A program made the position numbers and the translations under genes. From CAZKJL01 sp964611095 (GTDB taxonomy: Bacteria > Patescibacteriota > Gracilibacteria > Peribacterales > Peribacteraceae): a stretch of DNA of 64,000 nt. The notes beneath the pieces were generated by a model. That model was not told the DNA's origin. It was given only the letters and a program-made list of their open reading frames with translations, and did no database searches. Shown one piece after another: positions 16,792-24,808 of the stretch. Each line of letters opens with the position of its first letter. Positions within the stretch are counted from its first letter, which is position 1. Where the stretch lies: the NCBI GenBank assembly GCA_964611095.1, contig CAZSWJ010000001.1, positions 170,970-234,969 on the forward strand, in the 5' to 3' direction.

Positions 16792-18939
16792 CTACAGGCC
16801 GAGGTCGCTCGCCACCGCCTTCATCGCGGTCAGCGTGATCTCGATCATCTCGTCGAGCGGCATGCCGAGGAGCGTCTCGCACTCCTTGATCTGTTCACGG
16901 CTTACCTGAGCGGCGAAACCCTTGTCCTTGAGCTTCTTCTTCACGCTGCTGACTTCCACGTCGGCGAGCTTCTTGCTCGGGCGAACGTACGTCACGGCGA
17001 TGATGAAGCCGGTGAGCTCATCCACGCAGTACAAACATTTGCGGAGCTGCGAATTCAGCGGGTACTCCGCGCCGTACTTGTGCGCGTAGTGCGCGCGGAT
17101 GTCGGCGAGAAGTTCCTGCGGAGCCTTGATCGTCGCGAGCATCTGCTCGAGCGTTTTGCCGCAGTGTTCTTCGGCGTCTTTGTTCAGCTTGTCCCAGTCC
17201 AAGTCGTGGAGCATGCCCGCCACTTTCCACGTCTGCGGGTCGCCGCCGAACTTCTTGGCGAGCGCTTCCATCGCGGCACCCGTGGCGATCAAGTGGGCCT
17301 TCGTCTGCACGGCATGGGTCTCGATGAGACCGTGCGCGCCCGGCAGCATGTGGCCGTAGTCGGCGTGCTGTAAAAGACCCGAGGTTCCCTCAGGCAAAGA
17401 TTTCTCAGACGGGCGAGTAGCGGTTGGCGGTTGGCGGGTGGCCTCTTTTTTATTACCCGCTACCCGCTCCTCGCTAACCGCTCGTTCAGGTTTCATAATC
17501 GGGAACAGCACGACGTCGCGCAGGTTCTCCTGTGCCGTCAGAAGTGTGACGATGCGGTCGATGCCCATGCCCCAGCCGCTGCACGGCGGGCAGCCGTATT
17601 CCAGGGCTTCCACGTATTCGTCGTCCTTGCCGTGCGCATCGGCGTCGCCGCCGGCTTTGGCTGCGGATTGCTGTACGAACCGCTCCGCTTGGTCGACGGG
17701 GTCGATGAGCTCCGAGTAGGCGTTCACGATTTCCCATCCGCCCACCACGAGCTGGAAGCGGTCCGTGATCGCCGGGTTGTCGTCGTTGCGGCGTGCAAGA
17801 GGGGAGAGATCCAGCGGGTGCTGCGTGATGAACGTCGGTGCGATGATCTTGGGGCGACTCACTTTCTTGTAGAGCTGATCGATGAGGTTGCCGCGTCCGA
17901 GTTTGGAGATGTCGAGGTCGAGCTGAATCTTCTTGTCCTTCATCGCTTTTCTGAGCGCATCGGCCGTGGCGCACAGGTCGTAGTCGATGCCGCAGTCGCG
18001 CAAAATCACCTCGCGCATGCTGAGCACGGGCCACGTTCCGCCGAAGTCGACGTCGAGAAGTTTGCCGTCGCGGTCGGGGATTTTGGCTTTCGTCGTGCCG
18101 ATCGTTTTCATCAACAGAGATGCGAGCATTTTCTCCGTGAACCGCATGTTGTCCTTGTAATCCCAGTACGCGGCGTAGTGCTCGCACATCGTGAATTCCT
18201 GCAGGTGCGACGGATCCATGCCTTCGTTGCGGAACACGGAACCCAGCGAAAACGTCCTGTCGAAGCCACCCACGAGGCATTCCTTCTGATGCGTCTCGAG
18301 CGCGATGCGGAGATAAATGTCGAGGTCGAGCGCGTTGTGGTGCGTGGTGAACGGTGTCGCGAGTGCGCCCGACGGAGAGTTCACGAGCACCGGCAGATCC
18401 ACTTCGACGAAGTCGTTCTCCCAGTAAAACTCGCGCATCGCTTTGATGAACTTGGAGCGCAGCAAAAATCTGTCGAGCGATTCGCGGTTGCTCATCGTGT
18501 CGAGGTAGCGCTTGCGGTACACCGTCTCGCGATCACTGACGCCGTGCCACTTTTCGGGCGGCTGGCGGAGCGTCTTCGTGAGCATCGTCCACGAACTCAC
18601 TTCCACCGTGGGCTCGCCTTTCTGCGTCGTGAATCTTTCCCCTTCGATACCGATGAAATCTCCGAGGTCGATGAGTTTCTGCAGAAGTTTGTACTCTTCT
18701 TTCCCCAGTTTCTCTTCACGGAATGCGATCTGAAGACGGCCGGTGTGGTCCTGCAGGTGCGCAAAGGTCAGTTTTCCCATTTCGCGGAACAGCATCACGC
18801 GGCCCGCAACTTTCACCGCGGCACCATCGTTGGCGCCATGGCCCTGGAGGAGGGTATGCGTACGATCAAACTTTGCGGCATACGGGAGGCGCTTCAGCTC
18901 ACGGAGTTTTTTGGCTTTCTCAAAACGAATGGGATCCAT
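16792..18939 (-). CDS. lysS: Class II lysyl-tRNA synthetase fused to an HD-domain phosphohydrolase
   Basis: Residues 1-484 are a complete class II LysRS: OB-fold anticodon domain, then motif 2 (FRNEGMDPSHLQEFT) and motif 3 (GWGMGIDRIVTLLT), ending in LFPIMKPE, the usual LysRS C-terminus. Residues about 486-509 are a polar linker encoded by a palindromic word-repeat element. Residues about 510-715 form an HD domain (KAHLIATGAAMEAL; MLHDLDWD; RAHYAHKYG; VDELTGFI), normally a free protein of about 200 residues in related bacteria. The enzyme charges tRNA-Lys; the HD substrate is unknown. The fusion looks like two genes joined when the element removed the lysS stop. The 61-residue gene upstream probably shares its mRNA. 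Confidence 0.92.
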   Translation of the reverse strand: MDPIRFEKAKKLRELKRLPYAAKFDRTHTLLQGHGANDGAAVKVAGRVMLFREMGKLTFAHLQDHTGRLQIAFREEKLGKEEYKLLQKLIDLGDFIGIEGERFTTQKGEPTVEVSSWTMLTKTLRQPPEKWHGVSDRETVYRKRYLDTMSNRESLDRFLLRSKFIKAMREFYWENDFVEVDLPVLVNSPSGALATPFTTHHNALDLDIYLRIALETHQKECLVGGFDRTFSLGSVFRNEGMDPSHLQEFTMCEHYAAYWDYKDNMRFTEKMLASLLMKTIGTTKAKIPDRDGKLLDVDFGGTWPVLSMREVILRDCGIDYDLCATADALRKAMKDKKIQLDLDISKLGRGNLIDQLYKKVSRPKIIAPTFITQHPLDLSPLARRNDDNPAITDRFQLVVGGWEIVNAYSELIDPVDQAERFVQQSAAKAGGDADAHGKDDEYVEALEYGCPPCSGWGMGIDRIVTLLTAQENLRDVVLFPIMKPERAVSEERVAGNKKEATRQPPTATRPSEKSLPEGTSGLLQHADYGHMLPGAHGLIETHAVQTKAHLIATGAAMEALAKKFGGDPQTWKVAGMLHDLDWDKLNKDAEEHCGKTLEQMLATIKAPQELLADIRAHYAHKYGAEYPLNSQLRKCLYCVDELTGFIIAVTYVRPSKKLADVEVSSVKKKLKDKGFAAQVSREQIKECETLLGMPLDEMIEITLTAMKAVASDLGL
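17413..17484. repeat. Palindromic word-repeat element (period 7) inside the lysS-HD gene
   Basis: Left words GCGAGTA, GCGGTTG, GCGGTTG, GCGGGTG; loop with TTTTTT; right arm CCCGCTA, CCCGCTC, CTCGCTAACCGCTCG. It is read in frame on the minus strand as the linker between LysRS and the HD domain (ERVAGNKKEATRQPPTATR). Confidence 0.85.
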
Positions 18940-18989
18940 ACGGTGTGCATTGTGCCGAATTCATCCGAGAAACGCACGACGTTCGATCC

Positions 18990-19175
18990 TTATTGTTGTT
19001 GTTCACGAGCAAGTGCCTCTTCAAGCATCTCGCGCATGATCGCCTGCAAATCCGGCGTTGCGTCGGATTCGCCGTATCTGGCATGGATGCGATTGAGAAA
19101 CTCCGTCGCGCCCTTCGGCGTGACGCGCTCCACGTGGATGTTCGGGGCGAGGTTTTGCTGACGATTCGGATTCAT
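18990..19175 (-). CDS. Small hypothetical protein (61 aa) upstream of lysS
   Basis: No family recognised. It is a short, charged protein: a polar N-terminus (MNPNRQQNLAPNIHVERV), a middle resembling FLNRIHARYGESDATPDL, and a helical, Glu/Gln-rich C-terminal end. The ATG at 19175 follows a CT-rich leader (CCTCCTTCCTCTTT). A strong promoter lies 31 bases upstream and lysS starts 50 bases downstream, so the two form an operon. Confidence 0.65.
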   Translation of the reverse strand: MNPNRQQNLAPNIHVERVTPKGATEFLNRIHARYGESDATPDLQAIMREMLEEALAREQQQ

Positions 19176-19205
19176 AAAGAGGAAGGAGGCGATGAATGAA
19201 GCCGC

Positions 19206-19233
19206 ATTCTAAAGAGGGGAGCGACAGTGTCAA
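19206..19233 (-). promoter_or_regulatory. Promoter of the 61-aa gene/lysS operon
   Basis: On the minus strand: TTGACA (19233-19228), 16-base spacer, TAGAAT (19211-19206). The leader would be about 24 bases and pyrimidine-rich. Confidence 0.75.
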
Positions 19234-19242
19234 TTTTTATCT

Positions 19243-19554
19243 CTATGCCGCGTCGATCTCGAGCTCCTGCGGCGTATCGGCACGTTTTTTCTTGAGGCCT
19301 TTTGCATGGAGCGATACCGGTTCCGGGTTTTGCGCCTGGACGATGCCTTGCAGCGAATCGGCGATATCATAGAGCTGTGTTGCGTGATATGCCGTTTCTC
19401 CGTTCGCAAACAAATCGAAAGCGCGGCGCATCAATGATGCACTGCTTTCCAAGACGGAACGCCCGACATTCGCCTCCAGCATGTCATTGGCCTTGATACA
19501 GGCGCCATATGCTTCGACGACGGCAGGCCGATGGTTAACGACGTGGAGTGACAT
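19243..19554 (-). CDS. Hypothetical protein (103 aa)
   Basis: No family recognised. A soluble, mostly helical protein with a possible long helix in VLESSASLMRRAFDLF and a basic patch (AKGLKKKRADT) near the C-terminus. Its stop lies directly against the -35 box of the lysS operon promoter. A promoter with perfect TTGACA precedes it, so it is its own unit. Divergent from the ribosomal protein cluster. Confidence 0.65.
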   Translation of the reverse strand: MSLHVVNHRPAVVEAYGACIKANDMLEANVGRSVLESSASLMRRAFDLFANGETAYHATQLYDIADSLQGIVQAQNPEPVSLHAKGLKKKRADTPQELEIDAA

Positions 19555-19572
19555 GGTTTTGAGGGGCGCTGT

Positions 19573-19600
19573 ATTATCCTCGTTTTTTGGCTTGTGTCAA
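19573..19600 (-). promoter_or_regulatory. Promoter of the 103-aa hypothetical gene
   Basis: On the minus strand: TTGACA (19600-19595), 16-base spacer, GATAAT (19578-19573); leader about 12 bases. Confidence 0.65.
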
Positions 19601-19650
19601 TCCTCCGACCTCGGTCGTGTCGGGTGAAACAAAAATCACGTCGTATTCTC

Positions 19651-19753
19651 TTGACCACCCGTTTTCGGGCCAGTAGAGTGCGTCGGCTCCAAGGAAATTC
19701 AGGAGCGCTTACGTTCCGATCCGCCTCTCCAAGACTTAGCGAGACAAGCGGAT
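19651..19753 (+). promoter_or_regulatory. Ribosomal protein operon promoter and leader hairpin
   Basis: TTGACC (19651-19656), 17-base spacer, TAGAGT (19674-19679). The leader of about 93 bases holds an inverted repeat ATCCGC / GCGGAT (19719-19753), a possible site for autogenous control by a ribosomal protein, though it resembles no known S10-leader structure. Confidence 0.7.
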
Positions 19754-19778
19754 GCGATGGAACCTCCAAGCAACTCTT

Positions 19779-20408
19779 ATGGCTCTCGGTGTTATCGCCC
19801 GCAAAATCGGCATGTCTCGCGTGTTTCTCCCTACGGGTGAAGCCGTCCCCGTCACCTATTTGAAGGTGGAGGACAACGCCATCGTGCGCACCAAGACCAC
19901 GGAAAAGGACGGTTACAGCGCTCTCGTCCTCGGTATCGGCGAGAACATCGTCCGCACGCGCAAAGGAAAGGAGCTCAAGAAGCACAAGCATCAGAAGGAA
20001 TTCACCGTTGATTCGCTCGATGGCCACGCCATCGGAGGCAAGATCACCATTGAATCTCTTCCCGTCGAAAGCATCGTCACCATCCAGGGTGTAAGCAAGG
20101 GTAAGGGTTTCCAGGGTGTCATGAAGCGTCACCACTTCGCCGGAGGTCCGGCATCGCACGGTTCCCACTTCAAGCGCGAGCCCGGTTCCGTGGGTATGCG
20201 TACATGGCCCGGTCGCATCCATGCCGGTAAGCGCATGGCAGGTCACATGGGAGACGACACCGTCACCATCAAGGATCGCGCCGTTCTCGTCTGCGACATC
20301 GAAAAGAAGATCATCGGCGTCAAAGGACCCGTTCCGGGCGCCAACGGATGCACCGTCTACGTTTCGCTTCAGCCCGCTCCCGCCACTTCCAAGACTCCCA
20401 AGAAATAA
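19779..20408 (+). CDS. rplC: 50S ribosomal protein L3
   Basis: First gene of the cluster, 209 residues, with the standard opening MALGVIARKIGMSRVF and the conserved HGSHFKREPGSVGMRTWPGR segment near the peptidyl transferase centre. It binds the 3' end of 23S rRNA early in assembly. An in-frame ATG at 19752 would add nine atypical residues; 19779 fits the family. The usual first gene, rpsJ (S10), is absent here. A short Pro/Lys tail (PAPATSKTPKK) is present. L4 follows 2 bases later. Confidence 0.97.
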   Translation: MALGVIARKIGMSRVFLPTGEAVPVTYLKVEDNAIVRTKTTEKDGYSALVLGIGENIVRTRKGKELKKHKHQKEFTVDSLDGHAIGGKITIESLPVESIVTIQGVSKGKGFQGVMKRHHFAGGPASHGSHFKREPGSVGMRTWPGRIHAGKRMAGHMGDDTVTIKDRAVLVCDIEKKIIGVKGPVPGANGCTVYVSLQPAPATSKTPKK

Positions 20409-20410
20409 TC

Positions 20411-21232
20411 ATGAAGATCGACCTCTACACAGCAACGGGTACCAAGAAGGGCTCTCTCGAGCTCCCGGTCGGGCTGTTCGAAGCTCCGATCAACAAGGGT
20501 CTCATGCACCTTGCGGTCGTCCGCCAGCAGAGCAACCGCCGCAACCCCATCGCACACGTCAAAACGCGCGGCGATGTCGTCGGTACCACGAAGAAGGCCT
20601 ACGCACAGAAGCACACCGGTAACGCCCGTCGCGGCGCTCTCCGTAGCCCGCTCGTCCGCGGTGGAGGCAAGACCTTCGGACCTCGCAGCAACGCCAACTT
20701 CCAGAAGGACATGCCGAAGAAAATGCGCCGCGCCGCTCTCTTCTCCTGTCTCTCGCTCCGCGCCAAAGAGGGTGCGATCATCGGACTCGAGAATTATCCC
20801 GATGACATCAAGACGAAGACGTTCTACTCATTGCTCCAGAAACTTCCCGTCGATATCGGTCGCCGCATCGTCGTCGTCACAGCCAAGGAGCACCTCGGCA
20901 TTCAGCTTTCCGCTCGCAACGTTCCCCGCGTGAAGACCATCTACGCTCAGTACTTGAACCCGGAAGACATCCTCCTCGCCAAGAACATCATCTTCATGGC
21001 CGACGCCGTCAAAGCAGCCGAGGAGATCTTCGGAAAGAAGGATGACGAGCGCATCGAGAAGCGCGTCACGAAGCAGGCCGACAAAGTCACGAAGAAGGCC
21101 AAGGAACTGAAGGACTACCGCGACGCCAAATTCGCAGCCAAGACCGCCGCAAAGAAGGAAGGCGCCGAGGCTCCCAAGAAGGCCAAGAAGCCGGCCGCCA
21201 AGAAAGCCGCCAAAGCTCCTAAAGCTGCTTAA
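20411..21232 (+). CDS. rplD: 50S ribosomal protein L4
   Basis: 273 residues, longer than the usual 200-210 because of a C-terminal Lys/Ala-rich tail (about residues 215-273, ending AKKAAKAPKAA). The core has the loop GALRSPLVRGGGKTFGPRS that lines the exit tunnel. In many bacteria L4 represses its own operon. ATG follows TAATC with no ribosome binding site, 2 bases after the L3 stop, so translation is probably coupled. Confidence 0.96.
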   Translation: MKIDLYTATGTKKGSLELPVGLFEAPINKGLMHLAVVRQQSNRRNPIAHVKTRGDVVGTTKKAYAQKHTGNARRGALRSPLVRGGGKTFGPRSNANFQKDMPKKMRRAALFSCLSLRAKEGAIIGLENYPDDIKTKTFYSLLQKLPVDIGRRIVVVTAKEHLGIQLSARNVPRVKTIYAQYLNPEDILLAKNIIFMADAVKAAEEIFGKKDDERIEKRVTKQADKVTKKAKELKDYRDAKFAAKTAAKKEGAEAPKKAKKPAAKKAAKAPKAA

Positions 21233-21238
21233 AACCCC

Positions 21239-21541
21239 ATGCATCTCTCTTCCGTCATCATCGGCCCCGTCGTCACGGAGAAGGCAGAACGCCTGAAGAC
21301 CGAAGGCACGTACACCCTCAAGGTGGACCTCGCCGCCACGAAGATCGACGTCAAGAACGCACTCCGCAAATACTACGACGTGGAAGTCGCATCGGTCCGC
21401 GTACTCCGCACCCGTCCCAAGACCCGCATCGTCGGACAGGGGACGACCATGGAGAAGCGTCACCGCAGCAAGCGCATGATCGTCCGCCTCACCAAGAAGA
21501 GCAAAGCTCTTGATCTCACCACTCTCCGCACCGCCGCCTAA
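21239..21541 (+). CDS. rplW: 50S ribosomal protein L23
   Basis: 100 residues, normal length. Conserved start (IIGPVVTEKAERL) and VDLAATKIDVKNALRKYYDV are seen. L23 sits at the tunnel exit and docks trigger factor and SRP. It lies between L4 and L2 with gaps of 6 and 2 bases. Confidence 0.95.
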   Translation: MHLSSVIIGPVVTEKAERLKTEGTYTLKVDLAATKIDVKNALRKYYDVEVASVRVLRTRPKTRIVGQGTTMEKRHRSKRMIVRLTKKSKALDLTTLRTAA

Positions 21542-21543
21542 TC

Positions 21544-22392
21544 ATGCCAGTCATCCAGCAGAAACCAACGAGCAACGCACGGAGACAGATGTCGATCGCC
21601 GACTTCTCCGGCCTCACGAAGAAGCGCCCTGAAAAGCGTCTCTCCGCAGGCAAGCAGCGCATCTCCGGCCGCAACAACTTGGGCCGCGTCACCGTTCGCC
21701 ACCGCGGCGGAGGACACAAGCGCCTGCTCCGCTTCATCGACTTCAAGCAGTCCGACAAGCAGGGTGTTACCGGCCGCATCGCGGCCATCGAGTACGATCC
21801 CAACCGTTCCGCCTACATCGCTCTCGTCCACTACATGGACGGCGACAAGCGCTACATCCTCGCTCCGGAAGGCATGAAAGTCGCCGACGAAATCGTCTGC
21901 GCCGAGCGCACGAAAGTGAAGCCGGGCAATCGCATGCGCCTCGCCAACGTGCCCGTCGGTTACCGCATCTACAACGTCGAAATGCAGTCGGGTCGCGGCG
22001 GACAGATCGTCCGTTCCGCAGGATCCAGCGCCGTCCTCGTCGGTCTCGACGGTGACTTCGCCATCCTCCAGCTCCCGAGCGGCGAAATGCGCAAAGTGCG
22101 CCACGAGTGCTACGCATCCATCGGTACCGTCAGCAACCCCGACCATCACCTCATCAGCATCGGCAAAGCAGGCCGCATGCGCTGGATGGGACGCAAGCCG
22201 CAGGTTCTCGGTAAGTCCATGAACGCCGTCGATCACCCGCACGGAGGAGGAGAAGGACACTCGCCCATCGGTCTGAAGTATCCGAAGACCCCGTGGGGCA
22301 AACATGCTCTTGGCGTCAAAACTCGCAAGCCGAAGCGCAAGAGTGACGATCTCATTATTCGCCGCCGCATCAAGAAAAAGGCCAAAAAGTAG
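21544..22392 (+). CDS. rplB: 50S ribosomal protein L2
   Basis: 282 residues, full length. Signature segments include GRNNLGRVTVRHRGGGHKR, the C-terminal NAVDHPHGGGEGHSPIG with the conserved His near the peptidyl transferase centre, and a basic C-terminus. L2 is needed for subunit joining and peptide bond formation. After it comes a 116-base gap containing a hairpin and a 20-codon micro-gene before S19. Confidence 0.97.
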   Translation: MPVIQQKPTSNARRQMSIADFSGLTKKRPEKRLSAGKQRISGRNNLGRVTVRHRGGGHKRLLRFIDFKQSDKQGVTGRIAAIEYDPNRSAYIALVHYMDGDKRYILAPEGMKVADEIVCAERTKVKPGNRMRLANVPVGYRIYNVEMQSGRGGQIVRSAGSSAVLVGLDGDFAILQLPSGEMRKVRHECYASIGTVSNPDHHLISIGKAGRMRWMGRKPQVLGKSMNAVDHPHGGGEGHSPIGLKYPKTPWGKHALGVKTRKPKRKSDDLIIRRRIKKKAKK

Positions 22393-22407
22393 TGTAGTAT
22401 CCGTCGG

Positions 22408-22422
22408 CTGACATTCGGTCAG
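22408..22422 (+). promoter_or_regulatory. Hairpin between rplB and the micro-gene
   Basis: CTGAC-ATTCG-GTCAG, followed by a CT-rich run (TCTTTCCCCCTTACTC) leading to the ATG of the 20-codon frame. May be a processing or attenuation signal inside the operon. Confidence 0.4.
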
Positions 22423-22441
22423 TCTTTCCCCCTTACTCGTC

Positions 22442-22504
22442 ATGTACCAAGTCATCATCCCGCTCATCGCCATCGCTTTCATCCTCACGACTACCGCTCT
22501 CTAA
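22442..22504 (+). CDS. 20-residue hydrophobic micropeptide inside the ribosomal operon
   Basis: The short frame reads MYQVIIPLIAIAFILTTTAL and stops at TAA (22502-22504), 4 bases before the S19 ATG. It is almost wholly hydrophobic, enough for one membrane helix. Its ATG follows the same pyrimidine-rich context as the real genes around it, which supports translation. It could be a leader peptide coupling translation to S19, or a tiny membrane protein. No homolog is recognised, and chance cannot be excluded for so short a frame. Confidence 0.4.
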   Translation: MYQVIIPLIAIAFILTTTAL

Positions 22505-22508
22505 TCTC

Positions 22509-22829
22509 ATGACTCGCTCCATCAAAAAAGGCCCCCACGTTGATCCAAAGCTCCTGAAAAAGGTCATGAAGATGATCGAACGCCAGGAGAAGAAGATCAT
22601 CAAGACTTGGGCACGCGACTGTGACATCCCGCCGGAATTCGTAGGATTCACGTTCGCCGTCCACAACGGCAAGGAATTCCCGCCGGTCTACGTCACGGAG
22701 CAGATGGTCGGTCACAAACTCGGAGAGTTCTCCTTCACCACCAAGTTCCGTGTCCACGGAGGCAAGATGTCCGCCGCCCAGGCCACCGCCGCATCCGCAC
22801 CCAAGCCCGCTCCCGCTCCCGCCAAGTAA
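22509..22829 (+). CDS. rpsS: 30S ribosomal protein S19
   Basis: 106 residues; the core matches S19 (TRSIKKGPHVDPKLLKK; VTEQMVGHKLGEFSFT) and a C-terminal Ala/Pro/Lys tail (TAASAPKPAPAPAK) is added to the usual length of about 90. S19 binds the head of the small subunit with S13. ATG follows CTAATCTC. Confidence 0.95.
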   Translation: MTRSIKKGPHVDPKLLKKVMKMIERQEKKIIKTWARDCDIPPEFVGFTFAVHNGKEFPPVYVTEQMVGHKLGEFSFTTKFRVHGGKMSAAQATAASAPKPAPAPAK

Positions 22830-22838
22830 TCCACCCCC

Positions 22839-23318
22839 ATGCAAGCTCACCACTACTCCGCTCGGCTCGCTCCCAAAAAGGCCAATCTCATGGCCAAGAT
22901 GGTTCGTGGCATGACCGTGCCCGATGCCGTGGAGCTCCTCCGCAAGACGCACAAGAAGAGCGCTCGTCTGTTCGAAGATGTTCTCCGTTCGGCCATGGCC
23001 AACGCCGAGCACAACTTCAAGCAGAACGCCCAGTCGATGATCGTCAAAACCGTCGTCGTGAACCAGGGAACGTCCTACCGTCGCGGTATTCCCATGGCTC
23101 GCGGACGCGTTCGCCCCATCCGCAAATTCCTCTGCCACATCAGCATCAGCCTCGGTTTCGCCGGCGAGAAAGGCGTCACTCCTCCCCGTTCCTCCGACAT
23201 CAAGACGACCGCCATCAAGCCCTCGTCCGAGAAGAAAAAAGTGAAGGCTGCCGCAGCAGCTCCCAAGGCCGCAACCCCCAAGAAGAAATCATCTCCTTCC
23301 TCTTCCTCCTCCAAGTAA
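22839..23318 (+). CDS. rplV: 50S ribosomal protein L22
   Basis: 159 residues against about 110 in E. coli. The core (YSARLAPKKANLMAKMVRGM; GRVRPIRKFLCHISISL) contains the hairpin that lines the exit tunnel. The extra length is a low-complexity Lys/Ala/Ser tail from about residue 125 ending in a Ser run. Its stop TAA is followed directly by the S3 ATG. Confidence 0.94.
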   Translation: MQAHHYSARLAPKKANLMAKMVRGMTVPDAVELLRKTHKKSARLFEDVLRSAMANAEHNFKQNAQSMIVKTVVVNQGTSYRRGIPMARGRVRPIRKFLCHISISLGFAGEKGVTPPRSSDIKTTAIKPSSEKKKVKAAAAAPKAATPKKKSSPSSSSSK

Positions 23319-23996
23319 ATGGGACAGAAAGTTAACCCCAACGGCTTCCGTATCGGTATCACCCACTCGTGGGCATCGACCTGGTTCGCAAAGAAGCAGA
23401 AGTTCCAGGACAACCTCCTCGCCGACGTGAAAATTCGGCGCTACATCGACAAGAAGTTCAAGGACTCCGGCATCAGCCTCATCGAAATCGATCGCGGCAA
23501 GAAGACGTCCGTCGTGATCCACAGCAGCAAGCCCGGCGTCATCATCGGCAAGCAGGGCGCCGCCATCGAGGATCTTCGCAAGGACATGGAGAAGCAGTTC
23601 GGAGGTTCGTTCGAAATCAACGTTCACGAAATCCGCACGCCCGATGCCGACGCCGCTTGTGTGGCCGAGAGCATCCAGGGACAGATCGAACGCCGCATGC
23701 CGTACCGCCGCGCGTGCAAGATGGCCATGGAAAAGGCCATGCAGTCCGGTGCCGTCGGTATCAAGATCTCCGTCTCCGGTCGTTTGAACGGCGCTGAAAT
23801 CGCCCGCGACGACGCGTTCCGCAGCGGCAACGTTCCGCTCCAGACGCTCCGCGCCAACATCCAGTTCGCAACCCGCCACGCTCGCACCGCGTACGGCACC
23901 ATCGGTGTCCAGGTGTGGATCTACAAGGGAATGGTCTTCAAGAAGATCCGCGAAGCGAAGTCCGCCGCACTCACCTCACTCCCGAAAGCCGCCTAA
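23319..23996 (+). CDS. rpsC: 30S ribosomal protein S3
   Basis: 225 residues, normal length. Conserved MGQKVNPNGFRIGITHSWAS start, KH-domain GxxG at KPGVIIGKQGAAIEDL, and the C-terminal domain with GAVGIKISVSGRLNGAEIAR. S3 forms part of the mRNA entry channel. The ATG directly abuts the L22 stop. Confidence 0.97.
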   Translation: MGQKVNPNGFRIGITHSWASTWFAKKQKFQDNLLADVKIRRYIDKKFKDSGISLIEIDRGKKTSVVIHSSKPGVIIGKQGAAIEDLRKDMEKQFGGSFEINVHEIRTPDADAACVAESIQGQIERRMPYRRACKMAMEKAMQSGAVGIKISVSGRLNGAEIARDDAFRSGNVPLQTLRANIQFATRHARTAYGTIGVQVWIYKGMVFKKIREAKSAALTSLPKAA

Positions 23997-24005
23997 GCCC
24001 CCATC

Positions 24006-24455
24006 ATGCTTCAACCCATTCGCACCAAATATCGGAAAGCCCACCGCGGCCGCGGCCAATTCAAAGGCAAGGCCACGCGCGGTGCCACGCTCTCCTTCGG
24101 CAGCTACGGTCTCAAGGCTCAGGAGGCCGGCGAAATCACGTCGCGCCAGCTCGAAGCCGCACGCCGCGCCATCACGCACGAAGTGGGCCGCAGCGGAAGC
24201 ATCTGGTGCCGCATCTTCCCCCACAAGCCCATCACGCGTAAGTCGCCGGAGGTGCCCATGGGAGCCGGAAAAGGCGCCGTGGAATTCTACGCCGCCGTGG
24301 TCAAGCCCGGCACGATCCTCTTCGAACTCGACGGTCTGAAAGAAGAAGTCGCACGCGAAGCATTCCGTCTCGCATCGCACAAACTCCCGGTTGCCACCAA
24401 GTTCATCGTCTCCCTCCAGAAGCACGCCGGTTCCGAATCCTCCCTCGCAGCATGA
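24006..24455 (+). CDS. rplP: 50S ribosomal protein L16
   Basis: 149 residues. Typical L16 landmarks are MLQPIRTKYRKAHRGR, SGSIWCRIFPHKPITRKSPE and VPMGAGKGAVEFYAAVVKPG. It organises the A-site tRNA region of the large subunit. It overlaps L29 by 4 bases (ATGA). Confidence 0.97.
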   Translation: MLQPIRTKYRKAHRGRGQFKGKATRGATLSFGSYGLKAQEAGEITSRQLEAARRAITHEVGRSGSIWCRIFPHKPITRKSPEVPMGAGKGAVEFYAAVVKPGTILFELDGLKEEVAREAFRLASHKLPVATKFIVSLQKHAGSESSLAA

Positions 24456-24793
24456 GCACCACCACCTCCATCATCGAGCTTCGCCGCATGACGGCTCCGG
24501 AACTCCGCAAGGAGCTCTCCATCAAGCGTGCCGAGTGCGCCAAGATGCGCATGGGCATCGAGATGCAGAGCGAGAAGAACTCCGGTCTGTACCGCACGCT
24601 CCGCAAGGAGATCGCCCGCATGTCGATGGTTCTCCACGAGCTTGAGAAGATGCCCGCCGCTCCGAAGAAGGCGGAGGCAGCCGCACCCGCGGTCGCCGAG
24701 ACTCCCAAGAAAAAAGCGAAATCTCCCGCAAAAGCTTCCCAAGCCGCCAAAAAGTCTGTAAAAGGTGTCGGCTCCCGTTCCAAGAAATCCTAA
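24452..24793 (+). CDS. rpmC: 50S ribosomal protein L29
   Basis: 113 residues, against about 65 normally. The core (IELRRMTAPELRKELSIKR; LRKEIARMSMVL) is L29; the remaining ~45 residues are a Lys/Ala-rich tail (KKAEAAAPAVAETPKKKAK). L29 lies beside L23 at the tunnel exit. Start overlaps the L16 stop. Confidence 0.92.
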   Translation: MSTTTSIIELRRMTAPELRKELSIKRAECAKMRMGIEMQSEKNSGLYRTLRKEIARMSMVLHELEKMPAAPKKAEAAAPAVAETPKKKAKSPAKASQAAKKSVKGVGSRSKKS

Positions 24794-24808
24794 CTTCTAC
24801 CCACTTTT

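Noticed and set aside
17431..19161. 576-codon plus-strand frame opposite lysS
   Set aside because: Antisense of a clear lysyl-tRNA synthetase.
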